Source of the DNA: Crocinitomicaceae bacterium
Lineage (GTDB): Bacteria > Bacteroidota > Bacteroidia > Flavobacteriales_D > Crocinitomicaceae
DNA: 41,443 nucleotides
Direction: 5' to 3'
Assembly (NCBI GenBank): GCA_028689775.1
Contig: JAQVCM010000023.1
Span: 1 to 41,443 of the forward strand
Positions 15,564 to 22,706 of the stretch are shown here, one piece after another. Each line of letters opens with the position of its first letter. The stretch's first letter is position 1. The notes under the pieces were generated by a model, which made no database searches, was not told the DNA's origin, and saw nothing but the letters and a program-made list of their open reading frames with translations. Made by a program: the position numbers and the translations under genes.

Positions 15564-16788
15564 AGAATAAATAAGAAATAAATATGGCGGTTAATCCACC
15601 AACAACATCGGCAATGATACCACCAATTGCAGCATAACGGGTGTTTTTAACTTTGACAGATCCAAAATAAATAGCGATGACATAGAAAGTAGTTTCAGTA
15701 CTTCCTTGAAAAGTGGCTGCTAATTTCCCGACAAAGGAGTCGATGCCAAAAGTATCCCAAGATTCAATCATCAATGCTCGTGCACCGCTTCCTGAAAATG
15801 GTTTCATAAACAAGACAGGTAAAGCATCCACAAAGGAAGTGGTGGCAACTCCTAAGAAAATCAGAAGTGCTTTGATTGCTTGCATGATTGCATCCAAAGC
15901 GCCACAAGAACGAAAGACTGCAATGGCTACCAACATCGCAACTAAGTAAGGCACAATGCTAATGGCAACATCAAAGCCACCTTTGGCACCTTCGATAAAC
16001 GTTTCGTAAACATTGATTTTAGCGCGAACACCTAATCCGATGAACAAAGTGATTACTCCAAATAAGATGAGATTACTTCCAACACTTGATACCACTTCAA
16101 TCGATCCTGGATTTTTAATTAGGAACAACATCAAACCGACAATAAAAACGGTCAATGTTCCAACATAGGCTAAAATAACTTTGTTGAATAAGTTGATTTT
16201 CTGACGAATACTCACGTAAATTAAACCAGCCAAAGTAGCGAAGAACGTGGCAATTAAAATTGGTAAAAAGACTTCTGATGGCGAAACGGATCCTTTTGCA
16301 GCGCGAAGTGCCAAAATGGTAACCGGAATGATGGTCAATCCAGATGCGTTCAAAACAATGAACATGATTTGGGCATTGGTTGCAACCGCTGGATTTGGAT
16401 TCAAAGTTTGCAATTCTTTCATTGCTTTTAATCCCATTGGAGTAGCGGCATTGTCAAGTCCAAGCATGTTGGCCGAAATGTTCATCATCATCGACCCAAC
16501 AGCTGGATGATCTTTGGGAACTTCTGGGAAAATTTTAGAAAATAAAGGAGAAACAACTTTAGATAATTTGCCGATTGCTCCGCCTTCTTCACCGATTTTC
16601 ATAAATCCCATCCACAAGCAAAGAGCTCCTGTTAGATACAATGAAATTTCAAATCCATTTTTTGCTGCATCAAATAAGGAATTAATCATCGTCTGGAAAA
16701 TGGCAGTATCTTGCCAAAAAATCAATTTCATCAGCGCTGTAAACATCGCTATGAAAAACATTCCAATCCAAATTCTATTTAATAACAT
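15550..16788 (-). CDS. SpmA-SpmB fusion (nucleoside-recognition/Gate domain) membrane protein
   Basis: A 412-residue polytopic membrane protein joining a SpmA-like half and a SpmB-like half. The first half has GALCLWMGFMKIGEEGG, VPKDHPAVGSMMMNISANMLGLDNAATPMGLKAM and NAQIMFIVLNASGLTIIP. The second half, from about residue 235, has FIEGAKGGFDVAISIVPYLVAM, FMKPFSGSGARALMIE and AATFQGSTETTFYVIAIYFG. Both carry the 'Gate' fold of nucleoside transporter relatives. In Bacillus, SpmA and SpmB affect spore core dehydration; in non-sporing Bacteroidota the role is unknown. It starts 14 bp after the glutamine amidotransferase stop and overlaps the small repeat protein downstream. Confidence 0.9.
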   Translation of the reverse strand: MLLNRIWIGMFFIAMFTALMKLIFWQDTAIFQTMINSLFDAAKNGFEISLYLTGALCLWMGFMKIGEEGGAIGKLSKVVSPLFSKIFPEVPKDHPAVGSMMMNISANMLGLDNAATPMGLKAMKELQTLNPNPAVATNAQIMFIVLNASGLTIIPVTILALRAAKGSVSPSEVFLPILIATFFATLAGLIYVSIRQKINLFNKVILAYVGTLTVFIVGLMLFLIKNPGSIEVVSSVGSNLILFGVITLFIGLGVRAKINVYETFIEGAKGGFDVAISIVPYLVAMLVAIAVFRSCGALDAIMQAIKALLIFLGVATTSFVDALPVLFMKPFSGSGARALMIESWDTFGIDSFVGKLAATFQGSTETTFYVIAIYFGSVKVKNTRYAAIGGIIADVVGGLTAIFISYLFYANV

Positions 16789-16802
16789 CCGCTAATATCG
16801 AA

Positions 16803-17384
16803 TTAATTATTGGTTTTTGAAGCGGCGTGCTTCACACAGATATCAACAAAGTTTTCAAGAATGGTCGTCCCCATGTTTCCTGAAACTTCTGGATGAAACT
16901 GGACGCCACACCAAGGTTTGCTTGTGTGATACATCGCTTCGTTGATGCAAGCATCTGAAACGGCTAGTAATTTGAAGCCACGTGGAATAGAAATGGATTC
17001 ACAATGATCTTCAACCATTTCAAATTCAGTCGGTAATTTATTGAAAATTGGATGGTCTTCAATGCTTTCAATGGTCTGCCAATCGCGATCTTCCTTTTGA
17101 ATGGAAGGGGAAGCGCCGTGCATAATGCCTAAGATTTGATGTCCGAAACAGATTCCAAATATGGGAACTTTTGCATTTAAAATCCAAGCCAATTGCTCGA
17201 TGTAGGGAATGTTATCTACTTCAGTCACTAAAATGGGCGCACCAGAAATGATGATCCCAATCGCATCACCTAAAGAATCTGACTTCGCGTCCCACAAACC
17301 AATCGTTTTGTAATCCATTTGAAGATCGACTGCTTGTTCGATATAAGGTGTTTTTTGACTTCCGCAATTTATAATTAAAATCAT
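16803..17384 (-). CDS. Class I glutamine amidotransferase, GuaA-N-like
   Basis: A 193-residue stand-alone GATase1 domain. The catalytic triad is visible: Cys79 in the nucleophile elbow FGICFGHQ, and His163 and Glu165 in VQFHPEVSG. The sequence opens MILIINCGSQ, as in the amidotransferase half of GMP synthase, but the synthetase half is absent. It could be a two-subunit GuaA small subunit, or an amidotransferase for another acceptor. Its immediate operon partner downstream is the SpmA/SpmB-like membrane protein, whose fold is related to nucleoside carriers, so a purine-linked role is possible but unproved. TsaC lies 60 bp upstream in the same direction. Confidence 0.85.
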   Translation of the reverse strand: MILIINCGSQKTPYIEQAVDLQMDYKTIGLWDAKSDSLGDAIGIIISGAPILVTEVDNIPYIEQLAWILNAKVPIFGICFGHQILGIMHGASPSIQKEDRDWQTIESIEDHPIFNKLPTEFEMVEDHCESISIPRGFKLLAVSDACINEAMYHTSKPWCGVQFHPEVSGNMGTTILENFVDICVKHAASKTNN

Positions 17385-17402
17385 TCACTTTTGGCTTTAT
17401 CT

Positions 17403-17423
17403 GTTCAAACCGAACCTTTGAAC
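17403..17423. promoter_or_regulatory. 7-bp inverted repeat before the amidotransferase gene
   Basis: GTTCAAA, 7 nt, TTTGAAC, in the 60-bp gap between the TsaC stop and the amidotransferase start. It lies 19 bp before the ATG (17384) and has no T-run, so an operator fits better than a terminator. The evidence is weak. Confidence 0.3.
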
Positions 17424-17444
17424 TTTAAAAGTACTGATTTTTTT

Positions 17445-18062
17445 TTATTCATTTAGAAATCCGACACCTTGACGTATAATCTCTGGAACTCCTGATGATA
17501 AATCGATAACGGTAGAGGCATTTAATTTTCCATAACCGCCATCAATCACTAAATCTACCTCATTTTCAAAGCGTTGATAAATCTCGTAAGGATCATTAAA
17601 ATATTCTAAAAAAGTATCCTCATTGTCATGTAAAGATGTCGTTGCAATTGGACTGCCAAGTGCTTCTGCCAGTCTTAAAGTAATGGCATTGTCTGGAATA
17701 CGAATCCCGATTTCCTTTCGGTTGGAGTCGAAGAGGCGAGGGATTTCGTTGGTTGCAGTCAAAATAAACGTAAAAGGTCCTGGAAGATTCTGTTTTAATA
17801 ATTTGAAAGTAGGCCTGTCGATTTGTTTGATGTATTGAGATAATTCACTTAAGTTGTTGCAAATGATGGAGAATCTGGCTTTGTTGAGTTTAATTCCTTT
17901 CAGTTTTGCCAATTTAGCCAATGCCGATTTATTATACAAATCACAACCCATTGCATAAACTGAGTCAGTTGGAAAGATGATAATTCCCCCTTTTTTAAGT
18001 GAATTAACGGCTTGCTGAATGATTCGCTCGTCGATATTGTCTGGATTTATTTCAAGAAGCAT
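17445..18062 (-). CDS. Threonylcarbamoyl-AMP synthase (TsaC/Sua5/YrdC family)
   Basis: A 205-residue YrdC-fold protein. The N-terminal part shows LKKGGIIIFPTDSVYAMGCD and LAKLKGIKLNKARFSIIC, with the KxR region that binds threonine and bicarbonate-derived groups. PGPFTFILTAT, KEIGIRIPDN and GSPIATTSLHD complete the family pattern. It makes threonylcarbamoyl-AMP for the t6A37 modification of ANN-decoding tRNAs. It lacks the extra C-terminal Sua5 domain. A YciO-like paralogue is also possible at this length, since both share the fold. A -7 element TACCTTTG on the minus strand (18086-18079) stands 16 bp before the ATG. Confidence 0.85.
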   Translation of the reverse strand: MLLEINPDNIDERIIQQAVNSLKKGGIIIFPTDSVYAMGCDLYNKSALAKLAKLKGIKLNKARFSIICNNLSELSQYIKQIDRPTFKLLKQNLPGPFTFILTATNEIPRLFDSNRKEIGIRIPDNAITLRLAEALGSPIATTSLHDNEDTFLEYFNDPYEIYQRFENEVDLVIDGGYGKLNASTVIDLSSGVPEIIRQGVGFLNE

Positions 18063-18078
18063 ACGTTGAATTTTTACG

Positions 18079-18086
18079 CAAAGGTA
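18079..18086 (-). promoter_or_regulatory. -7 element before tsaC-like gene
   Basis: Minus-strand TACCTTTG matches TAnnTTTG, 16 bp before the ATG at 18062. No clear -33. Confidence 0.5.
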
Positions 18087-18291
18087 CGAAAACTTGAAAG
18101 ATTATAAAAGTTCCTATTTGAATGGATTTTGTACAAATCAAATTGGTAAAAAAAGATCTTTAAAAAAATAATAAGGTGCTGTATTTAACTTTTTTTGAGA
18201 TGCGTTTCGAATAAATAAACGAGCTGATTTAAAGCGATTTAATTTGTTTTCTTATCGAATTAATTCTCGATTTCAAATGATTTTTCATTGG

Positions 18292-18322
18292 ATTTAATTA
18301 ACATAATAACTGTTAATTAAAT
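18292..18322. promoter_or_regulatory. Perfect 12-bp inverted repeat upstream of the small-membrane-protein/barrel cassette
   Basis: ATTTAATTAACA (18292-18303), 7-nt spacer, TGTTAATTAAAT (18311-18322). It lies in the 386-bp gap between the divergent TsaC-like gene and the small gene at 18449. A second palindrome, GAATTAATTC, stands at 18257-18266. The rest of the gap is AT-rich with no ORF and no well-formed TAnnTTTG promoter toward the plus strand that I can defend. The repeat is a candidate operator. Confidence 0.5.
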
Positions 18323-18448
18323 GATTATCAGGACTTAATTCATCTTACATTGCAACAAGAAACAAAATTGAAAGAGATTTGAAAATTGAAATCAATATTT
18401 TTTCTACTAATTATTAACTCATTTTATTAATCATTAAAAAATAGCATT

Positions 18449-18595
18449 ATGGGAAATTTACTTTATTTTATAGCAGTCATTATTTTAATATTTTGGGCTA
18501 TCGGTTTTTTTGGATACGCAATCGGAGGATTGATTCACTTATTACTTGTTTTGGCACTCGTTTTAGTAGTTGTTAGACTTGTTAAAGCAGTTTAA
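18449..18595 (+). CDS. 48-residue membrane protein, Lmo0937-like (copy 1)
   Basis: A tiny ORF, MGNLLYFIAVIILIFWAIGF and onward, ending RLVKAV. It has two hydrophobic helices (residues about 3-21 and 28-43) split by a glycine-rich FGYAIGGLIH turn. This matches the short Lmo0937-type membrane protein family, common in Bacteroidota and Firmicutes and often stress-linked, with no known function. The first 19 nt are identical to those of the second copy at 19351, and the two proteins agree at 33 of 48 positions. It is 54 bp upstream of the barrel gene in the same direction. Confidence 0.8.
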   Translation: MGNLLYFIAVIILIFWAIGFFGYAIGGLIHLLLVLALVLVVVRLVKAV

Positions 18596-18649
18596 ATCCA
18601 AATTCAAATCATCAGTAATCATTTATATAATTAACTAAAATCAATTACA

Positions 18650-19282
18650 ATGAAAAATTCATTAATTTTAATTTTCGCTCTATCAACAGGGTTATTAAGT
18701 TCAGTTTACGCTCAAACGGAATTTAGAGAAAGATTATCAGGAGGTTTAAAAGCAGGTGTCAACTACTCAAATGTTTGGGATGAAGACGAGCAAGAATTTG
18801 AAGCAGATGCAAAATATGGTTTTGCTGGTGGTGCTTTTATCTCCATTCCAATTGGAAAATACTTGGGATTACAGCCAGAGGTTTTAATTTCTCAAAAAGG
18901 ATTTCAAGCAAGCGGCGTACTTTTAGGGAATACGTATTCCTTAAAAAGAACAGCCACGTATCTTGATATTCCATTACAACTTCAATTGAAGCCAAGTGAA
19001 TTTATTACCATTTTGGCAGGACCTCAAATTGCATTTCAAATTGCTGAAACCAACCGTTATACGTATGGAACGAATGCGATAGAGCAGGAACAAGAGTTTG
19101 AAAATGATAACATTCGTAAAAACTTACTTGGTTTTGTTGGTGGTGTAGACATCAATGTGTCTCATTTTGTAATCTCCGGTCGTTATGGATTTGATTTTCA
19201 AAAGAACAATGGAGATGGATCTTCAACTACTCCACGATACAGAAATAATTGGGCACAACTAGCCGTTGGATTTAGATTTTAA
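18650..19282 (+). CDS. Outer membrane beta-barrel protein (porin-family, OMP_b-brl type)
   Basis: A 210-residue protein with a clear signal peptide (MKNSLILIFALSTGLLSSVYAQ). The beta-strand-rich body has alternating hydrophobic residues: LSGGLKAGVNYSNVWD, KYGFAGGAFISIPIGKYLGLQPEVLISQKGF, YLDIPLQLQLKP. It ends in an aromatic residue (WAQLAVGFRF), as barrels inserted by BamA do. The pattern fits the PorT-like/OMP_b-brl_2 family of small eight-stranded barrels. The specific role is unknown. It lies between two paralogous 48-residue membrane protein genes, which suggests joint expression in an envelope response. Confidence 0.88.
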   Translation: MKNSLILIFALSTGLLSSVYAQTEFRERLSGGLKAGVNYSNVWDEDEQEFEADAKYGFAGGAFISIPIGKYLGLQPEVLISQKGFQASGVLLGNTYSLKRTATYLDIPLQLQLKPSEFITILAGPQIAFQIAETNRYTYGTNAIEQEQEFENDNIRKNLLGFVGGVDINVSHFVISGRYGFDFQKNNGDGSSTTPRYRNNWAQLAVGFRF

Positions 19283-19347
19283 GAACAAGAAGCGAAGAGA
19301 TGAAATACCTCGCTTGAACCAACTAAAACGAATTTAGAAAAATAGAA

Positions 19348-19497
19348 ATGATGGGAAATTTACTTTATTACATCGCCTTGATAATCATTATTGTATGGGC
19401 AATCGGATATTTTGGTTATGCAGCAGGAGGAATCATTCATTTTTTATTGGTTTTAGCAGTCATTCTAGTAATCATTAAAATTATCAAAGCTGTTTAG
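19348..19497 (+). CDS. 48/49-residue membrane protein, Lmo0937-like (copy 2)
   Basis: A paralogue of the 18449 gene: MGNLLYYIALIIIIVWAIGY and onward, ending KIIKAV. The coding sequence has two adjacent ATGs (19348 and 19351); the second aligns with copy 1. The two-helix layout and the FGYAAGGIIH turn are kept. It follows the barrel gene by 65 bp and is followed by a hairpin terminator at 19526-19561, so the three genes 18449-19497 probably form one unit. Confidence 0.8.
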   Translation: MMGNLLYYIALIIIIVWAIGYFGYAAGGIIHFLLVLAVILVIIKIIKAV

Positions 19498-19525
19498 ATT
19501 CAAGTTTTCGATAATACCATAATAA

Positions 19526-19561
19526 AAAGAGGCATGCAACGGATCGGTTGTATGCCTCTTT
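19526..19561. terminator. Bidirectional hairpin terminator
   Basis: AAAGAGGCATGCAAC, 6-nt loop, GTTGTATGCCTCTTT: a 15-bp stem with one G-T pair. On the minus strand it is followed by a T-rich run (TCTTTTTATT), a good terminator for the 22586-19590 operon. On the plus strand only three T follow, so it is weaker for the small-protein cassette. Confidence 0.8.
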
Positions 19562-19589
19562 CAGTTCATAGAAATCAGTTAGTGCGATT

Positions 19590-20150
19590 TTATCTTCCAA
19601 TCATTTTGGAAATGATGCCTTTCTCAGAACCGTATTCAGCGATCAATATTCCGGAAAAATGGATGACTATGAAGGCTAAAATATAGTACAAGGATAATTC
19701 ATGTATTCCTTCCAACGTATCTTTCCAAGTCGGAGGACCATTTACGATTAAAAAACCAGTCGCCAACGTCGCCGCTAATCCAACATAAAAAAACACGTAG
19801 CTCCATTGTTGAAATTTTCGCTTCATCGTTTTTTCCCGAAGAGGTGATTTGAATTTCATCTGTCCGAAAAATGGTAAAAGCAAACGTATCGCATACAAAC
19901 CAATTAAAACATATCCAATGTAAACGTGCCAATCCCACATCGGTTTTCGTATTTTCTTGGCAATTTTCGTCAAATCTTCTGACGATAAATTGACATCTCT
20001 TTGTGTTAGTTCTGAACCTAATATTTCAGATACATTGACTTTGTTCAACCAAGTGAGCCTAAGAAAAATAGTAAACAACATAAAGAAGATGCAAAAAGCA
20101 ATGGCCCAATGCATTATTTTGTAAATGCTTGAATATTTCTGTTCTTCCAT
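19590..20150 (-). CDS. b561-type di-haem cytochrome, membrane
   Basis: A 186-residue protein with four membrane helices and four histidines in the places expected for two b haems: His14 (KIMHW), His75 (WDWHVYIGY), His150 (GIHELSLYY) and His164 (IVIHFSG). This is the cytochrome b561 / Ni-hydrogenase cytochrome b fold, which carries electrons across or within the membrane. The loop between helices 1 and 2 (residues 38-70) is long and polar. It follows the aldehyde dehydrogenase gene by 17 bp, so it may take part in the same oxidation pathway; no dedicated partner enzyme is seen. Confidence 0.85.
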   Translation of the reverse strand: MEEQKYSSIYKIMHWAIAFCIFFMLFTIFLRLTWLNKVNVSEILGSELTQRDVNLSSEDLTKIAKKIRKPMWDWHVYIGYVLIGLYAIRLLLPFFGQMKFKSPLREKTMKRKFQQWSYVFFYVGLAATLATGFLIVNGPPTWKDTLEGIHELSLYYILAFIVIHFSGILIAEYGSEKGIISKMIGR

Positions 20151-20167
20151 GGTTCAGGTATTTTTTT

Positions 20168-21553
20168 TTAGCTAAAGAAGTTTAAAATTTTACGCAGAAA
20201 GCCAAGCTTTTTATCTGTAAATGGAAAATACCTAAAGTCTACATCAAACCAATTTACTTGTTTCATCACACTTTTAGTATGACTAAAGCATTCAAAACTA
20301 GCGTTTCCGTGGTAATTTCCAAAACCACTTGTTCCACGTCCACCGAATGGAAGTTTTTCATTAGCTAAGTGCATCATCGTATCGTTGATTAATACACCTC
20401 CACTCGGAAAAGCTTCAATGGTATCGCGAATAAACGGTTTGTCTTTACTGAAAATATATAAAGCAAGTGGATTTGGACTTTTTTCGTAAAATTTACGAAT
20501 CTCAATGCGGTCTTTGTAAAAATAAACTGGAAGAACAGGTCCAAAAATTTCTTCTTGCATTAATGCATGATGTTGATCAAAAATCTCAACAATGGTTGGT
20601 TCGATTACTAAATTTTCAGCATCAAATTTTCCTCCAAATAAAATTTTGTGTTTTCCAGTAACTAACTTTTCGATGCGATCAAAATGTCTTCGATTCACAA
20701 TTTTGGTTTGATTATTTAGATTCTCTACTTTAAATTGCTTCATATAACGCGTACAACTTTCAAGGAAAACTTCTTTTCGAGCGAGTGGAACTAATACGTA
20801 ATCAGGTGCAACGCATGTTTGACCTGCATTGACCATTTTACCCCAAATCAAACGTTTAACTGCTTTATCGTAATTGACAGTTCTTGAGAATATTGCAGGA
20901 GATTTTCCGCCTAATTCTAGAGTTACTGGACAAAGTTGTTTTGCTGCTTTTTCGTATACCAATTGACCAACTTGTGTAGATCCTGTATAGAAAATATGGT
21001 CGAATGGATGATCTAATAAATTGGAAGTAAAATCTCCATCGCCTTGTAGAATGCGTACGAAGGAAGATTTGAAAGTTTCTTTGATCATTTTTTCCAAGAC
21101 CGCAGCTGTATGCGGCGTCAATTCACTCGGTTTTACAATTGCAGTATTTCCTGCTGCAATGGCTCCAACTAATGGAACTAAGGTCAAATTGATTGGATAA
21201 TTCCAGGCACCAATGATTAAAACAACACCTTTTGCTTCGTGCATAATTCGCGAAGACGCAGGCATCAATGGGAGTGGAGTTCGAACGCGCTTTGCTTTCA
21301 TCAAGGACTTTAAGTTCTTCTTGAAATACTTGATTTCGAGCATTACTGGTAAAATCTCAGTCAAAACAGTCTCAAATTCTGATTTGTTAAAATCATTTTT
21401 AAGTGCTGCAATTAATTCTTGCTCGTAATCTTTAAGCGCTTTTTCAAGCTTTCTTAAATGGCTTAAGCGTTGATAAAGGGTTGCATTTACTCTGTTTTTA
21501 AATCCATCGTGAATGTGATCTAAGGTACTCGTTACTTCCTTTTCAGTTATCAT
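20168..21553 (-). CDS. Aldehyde dehydrogenase, class 3-like
   Basis: A 461-residue ALDH-superfamily enzyme with the start at ATG 21553 (MITEKEVTSTLDHI). The open frame reaches 21628 but the extra part lies within the agmatinase gene. Catalytic features are the base Glu213 in LELGGKSPAIF, the nucleophile Cys247 in NAGQTCVAPDY, IIGAWNYPINLTLVPL and IFYTGSTQVG for NAD(P) binding, and EEIFGPVLPVY. The short class 3-like form prefers medium- and long-chain aliphatic or aromatic aldehydes. Its ATG overlaps the agmatinase stop by 11 bp, so the two are translationally coupled. It could oxidise an aldehyde from polyamine breakdown, but a lipid aldehyde is equally possible. Confidence 0.9.
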   Translation of the reverse strand: MITEKEVTSTLDHIHDGFKNRVNATLYQRLSHLRKLEKALKDYEQELIAALKNDFNKSEFETVLTEILPVMLEIKYFKKNLKSLMKAKRVRTPLPLMPASSRIMHEAKGVVLIIGAWNYPINLTLVPLVGAIAAGNTAIVKPSELTPHTAAVLEKMIKETFKSSFVRILQGDGDFTSNLLDHPFDHIFYTGSTQVGQLVYEKAAKQLCPVTLELGGKSPAIFSRTVNYDKAVKRLIWGKMVNAGQTCVAPDYVLVPLARKEVFLESCTRYMKQFKVENLNNQTKIVNRRHFDRIEKLVTGKHKILFGGKFDAENLVIEPTIVEIFDQHHALMQEEIFGPVLPVYFYKDRIEIRKFYEKSPNPLALYIFSKDKPFIRDTIEAFPSGGVLINDTMMHLANEKLPFGGRGTSGFGNYHGNASFECFSHTKSVMKQVNWFDVDFRYFPFTDKKLGFLRKILNFFS

Positions 21554-22586
21554 TTCTTCTACTTTTTTCGGTTGCGCATACCAAATTCCACAATGCTCTA
21601 GAACCGACATTCGCGTCCCAGTCGTCATTATCTCCTGGAGCTACTTCATTCAAGTCGAAAGCTACGATTTTTTTTCCAGCTTTGACGATTTCAAATAATA
21701 AATATGAGATTTCCTCCAACTCAAATCCACCTACAACGGGAGTTCCCGTATTTGGACAAAGATTTGGTTTTAAGCCATCTATGTCAAATGAAATGTAAAT
21801 GTTTTGCGGTAAAGATTCGATGATTTCATCGACCAAATTTTTCCAAGTTTTTCCGTTGAATTGCGCTTCTTTTAAATCCCAGTCAAAAAAAGTTTTCACA
21901 CGACCCTCGCTGTTCTTGATTAAATCAATTTCACTTTGCGCAATGTCTCGAATTCCAACTTGAACCAATTTCTGCATGTTGTCGCAATTCTTCAACACGT
22001 TGTACATGATGCTGGCGTGGGATTGCTGAAAACCTTCGTATGCTTCGCGTAAATCTGCATGTGCATCAATTTGTAAAACTCCAAACGGAATGTTTAATTC
22101 GTTCACGGCTTCAATCAATCCCAAAGAAACGCTATGTTCTCCGCCTAAAAGTGCTGGGATTTTATTTTCAGCAAATAAAGATCTTGCTTTTTCTTTTAAG
22201 TTTTCTTTTAAAGCATTTTGTGCTTCAGCGATTACTTCAACTAATTTTTGATAGTCAGGTTCGTCTTCTATCTTTCCGCCATTTTCTAAAAACTGGATGT
22301 AATCAATCGCTTTGATACACAATTCGGTATTTATCAAACTCCATTCTTCAGAGATTTTAGACATGAAAACTTTCGTTTCCCATGCACGCTCCAGATTTGG
22401 ATGGAAAAAATCCAGTTGTGTGGATGCTTCCAAGATTACTCTAGGTCCATCACTTGCACCTTTTCCATACGATGCCGTTGCATCAAAAGGGATTGGTGTA
22501 ATTACGATTTGAGCTTCTTCAGCTGTAACTGGAAAGCCAAAAATGTTTCCGTTGGCGATTCCAACTCCGTTTGGGTCAAATGTCAT
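21543..22586 (-). CDS. Agmatinase-type ureohydrolase
   Basis: A 347-residue arginase-superfamily enzyme. All manganese ligands are visible: GGEHS with His151, DAHADLR with Asp174, His176 and Asp178, and SFDIDG with Asp268 and Asp270. The N-terminal PIPFDATASYGKGASDGP segment is typical. The position next to the speD-speE fusion argues for agmatinase (agmatine to putrescine plus urea), supplying putrescine for spermidine synthesis; formimidoylglutamase or arginase cannot be excluded. No arginine decarboxylase (speA) is present in the window. It has its own promoter and forms an operon with the aldehyde dehydrogenase and b561 cytochrome. Confidence 0.85.
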   Translation of the reverse strand: MTFDPNGVGIANGNIFGFPVTAEEAQIVITPIPFDATASYGKGASDGPRVILEASTQLDFFHPNLERAWETKVFMSKISEEWSLINTELCIKAIDYIQFLENGGKIEDEPDYQKLVEVIAEAQNALKENLKEKARSLFAENKIPALLGGEHSVSLGLIEAVNELNIPFGVLQIDAHADLREAYEGFQQSHASIMYNVLKNCDNMQKLVQVGIRDIAQSEIDLIKNSEGRVKTFFDWDLKEAQFNGKTWKNLVDEIIESLPQNIYISFDIDGLKPNLCPNTGTPVVGGFELEEISYLLFEIVKAGKKIVAFDLNEVAPGDNDDWDANVGSRALWNLVCATEKSRRNDN

Positions 22587-22616
22587 GTTGTATCTTTATT
22601 TTAAAATCTGACAGTA

Positions 22617-22624
22617 CAAAATTA
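22617..22624 (-). promoter_or_regulatory. -7 element of the agmatinase operon
   Basis: Minus-strand TAATTTTG matches TAnnTTTG, 30 bp before the agmatinase ATG. It overlaps the T-run of the terminator-like hairpin that ends speD-speE. Confidence 0.5.
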
Positions 22625-22661
22625 AAAAAGGTGGCAAACTTTTAATCAGTAATACCACCTT
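22622..22661 (-). terminator. Intrinsic terminator of the speD-speE gene
   Basis: On the minus strand: AAGGTGG (22661-22655), 20-nt loop, CCACCTT (22634-22628), then TTTTAATTTT. The stem is 7 bp and the loop is long, but the T-run and the position 46 bp after the stop codon support termination. Confidence 0.6.
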
Positions 22662-22706
22662 AATCATTATCTTAAATAAACACTTCAAAAAGCGTTTTAT
22701 TCCTTT

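Noticed and set aside
21554-21628. Longer start for the aldehyde dehydrogenase
   Set aside because: It lies wholly in another frame of the agmatinase gene and adds residues not found in the family; ATG 21553 gives the normal length and a usual stop/start overlap.
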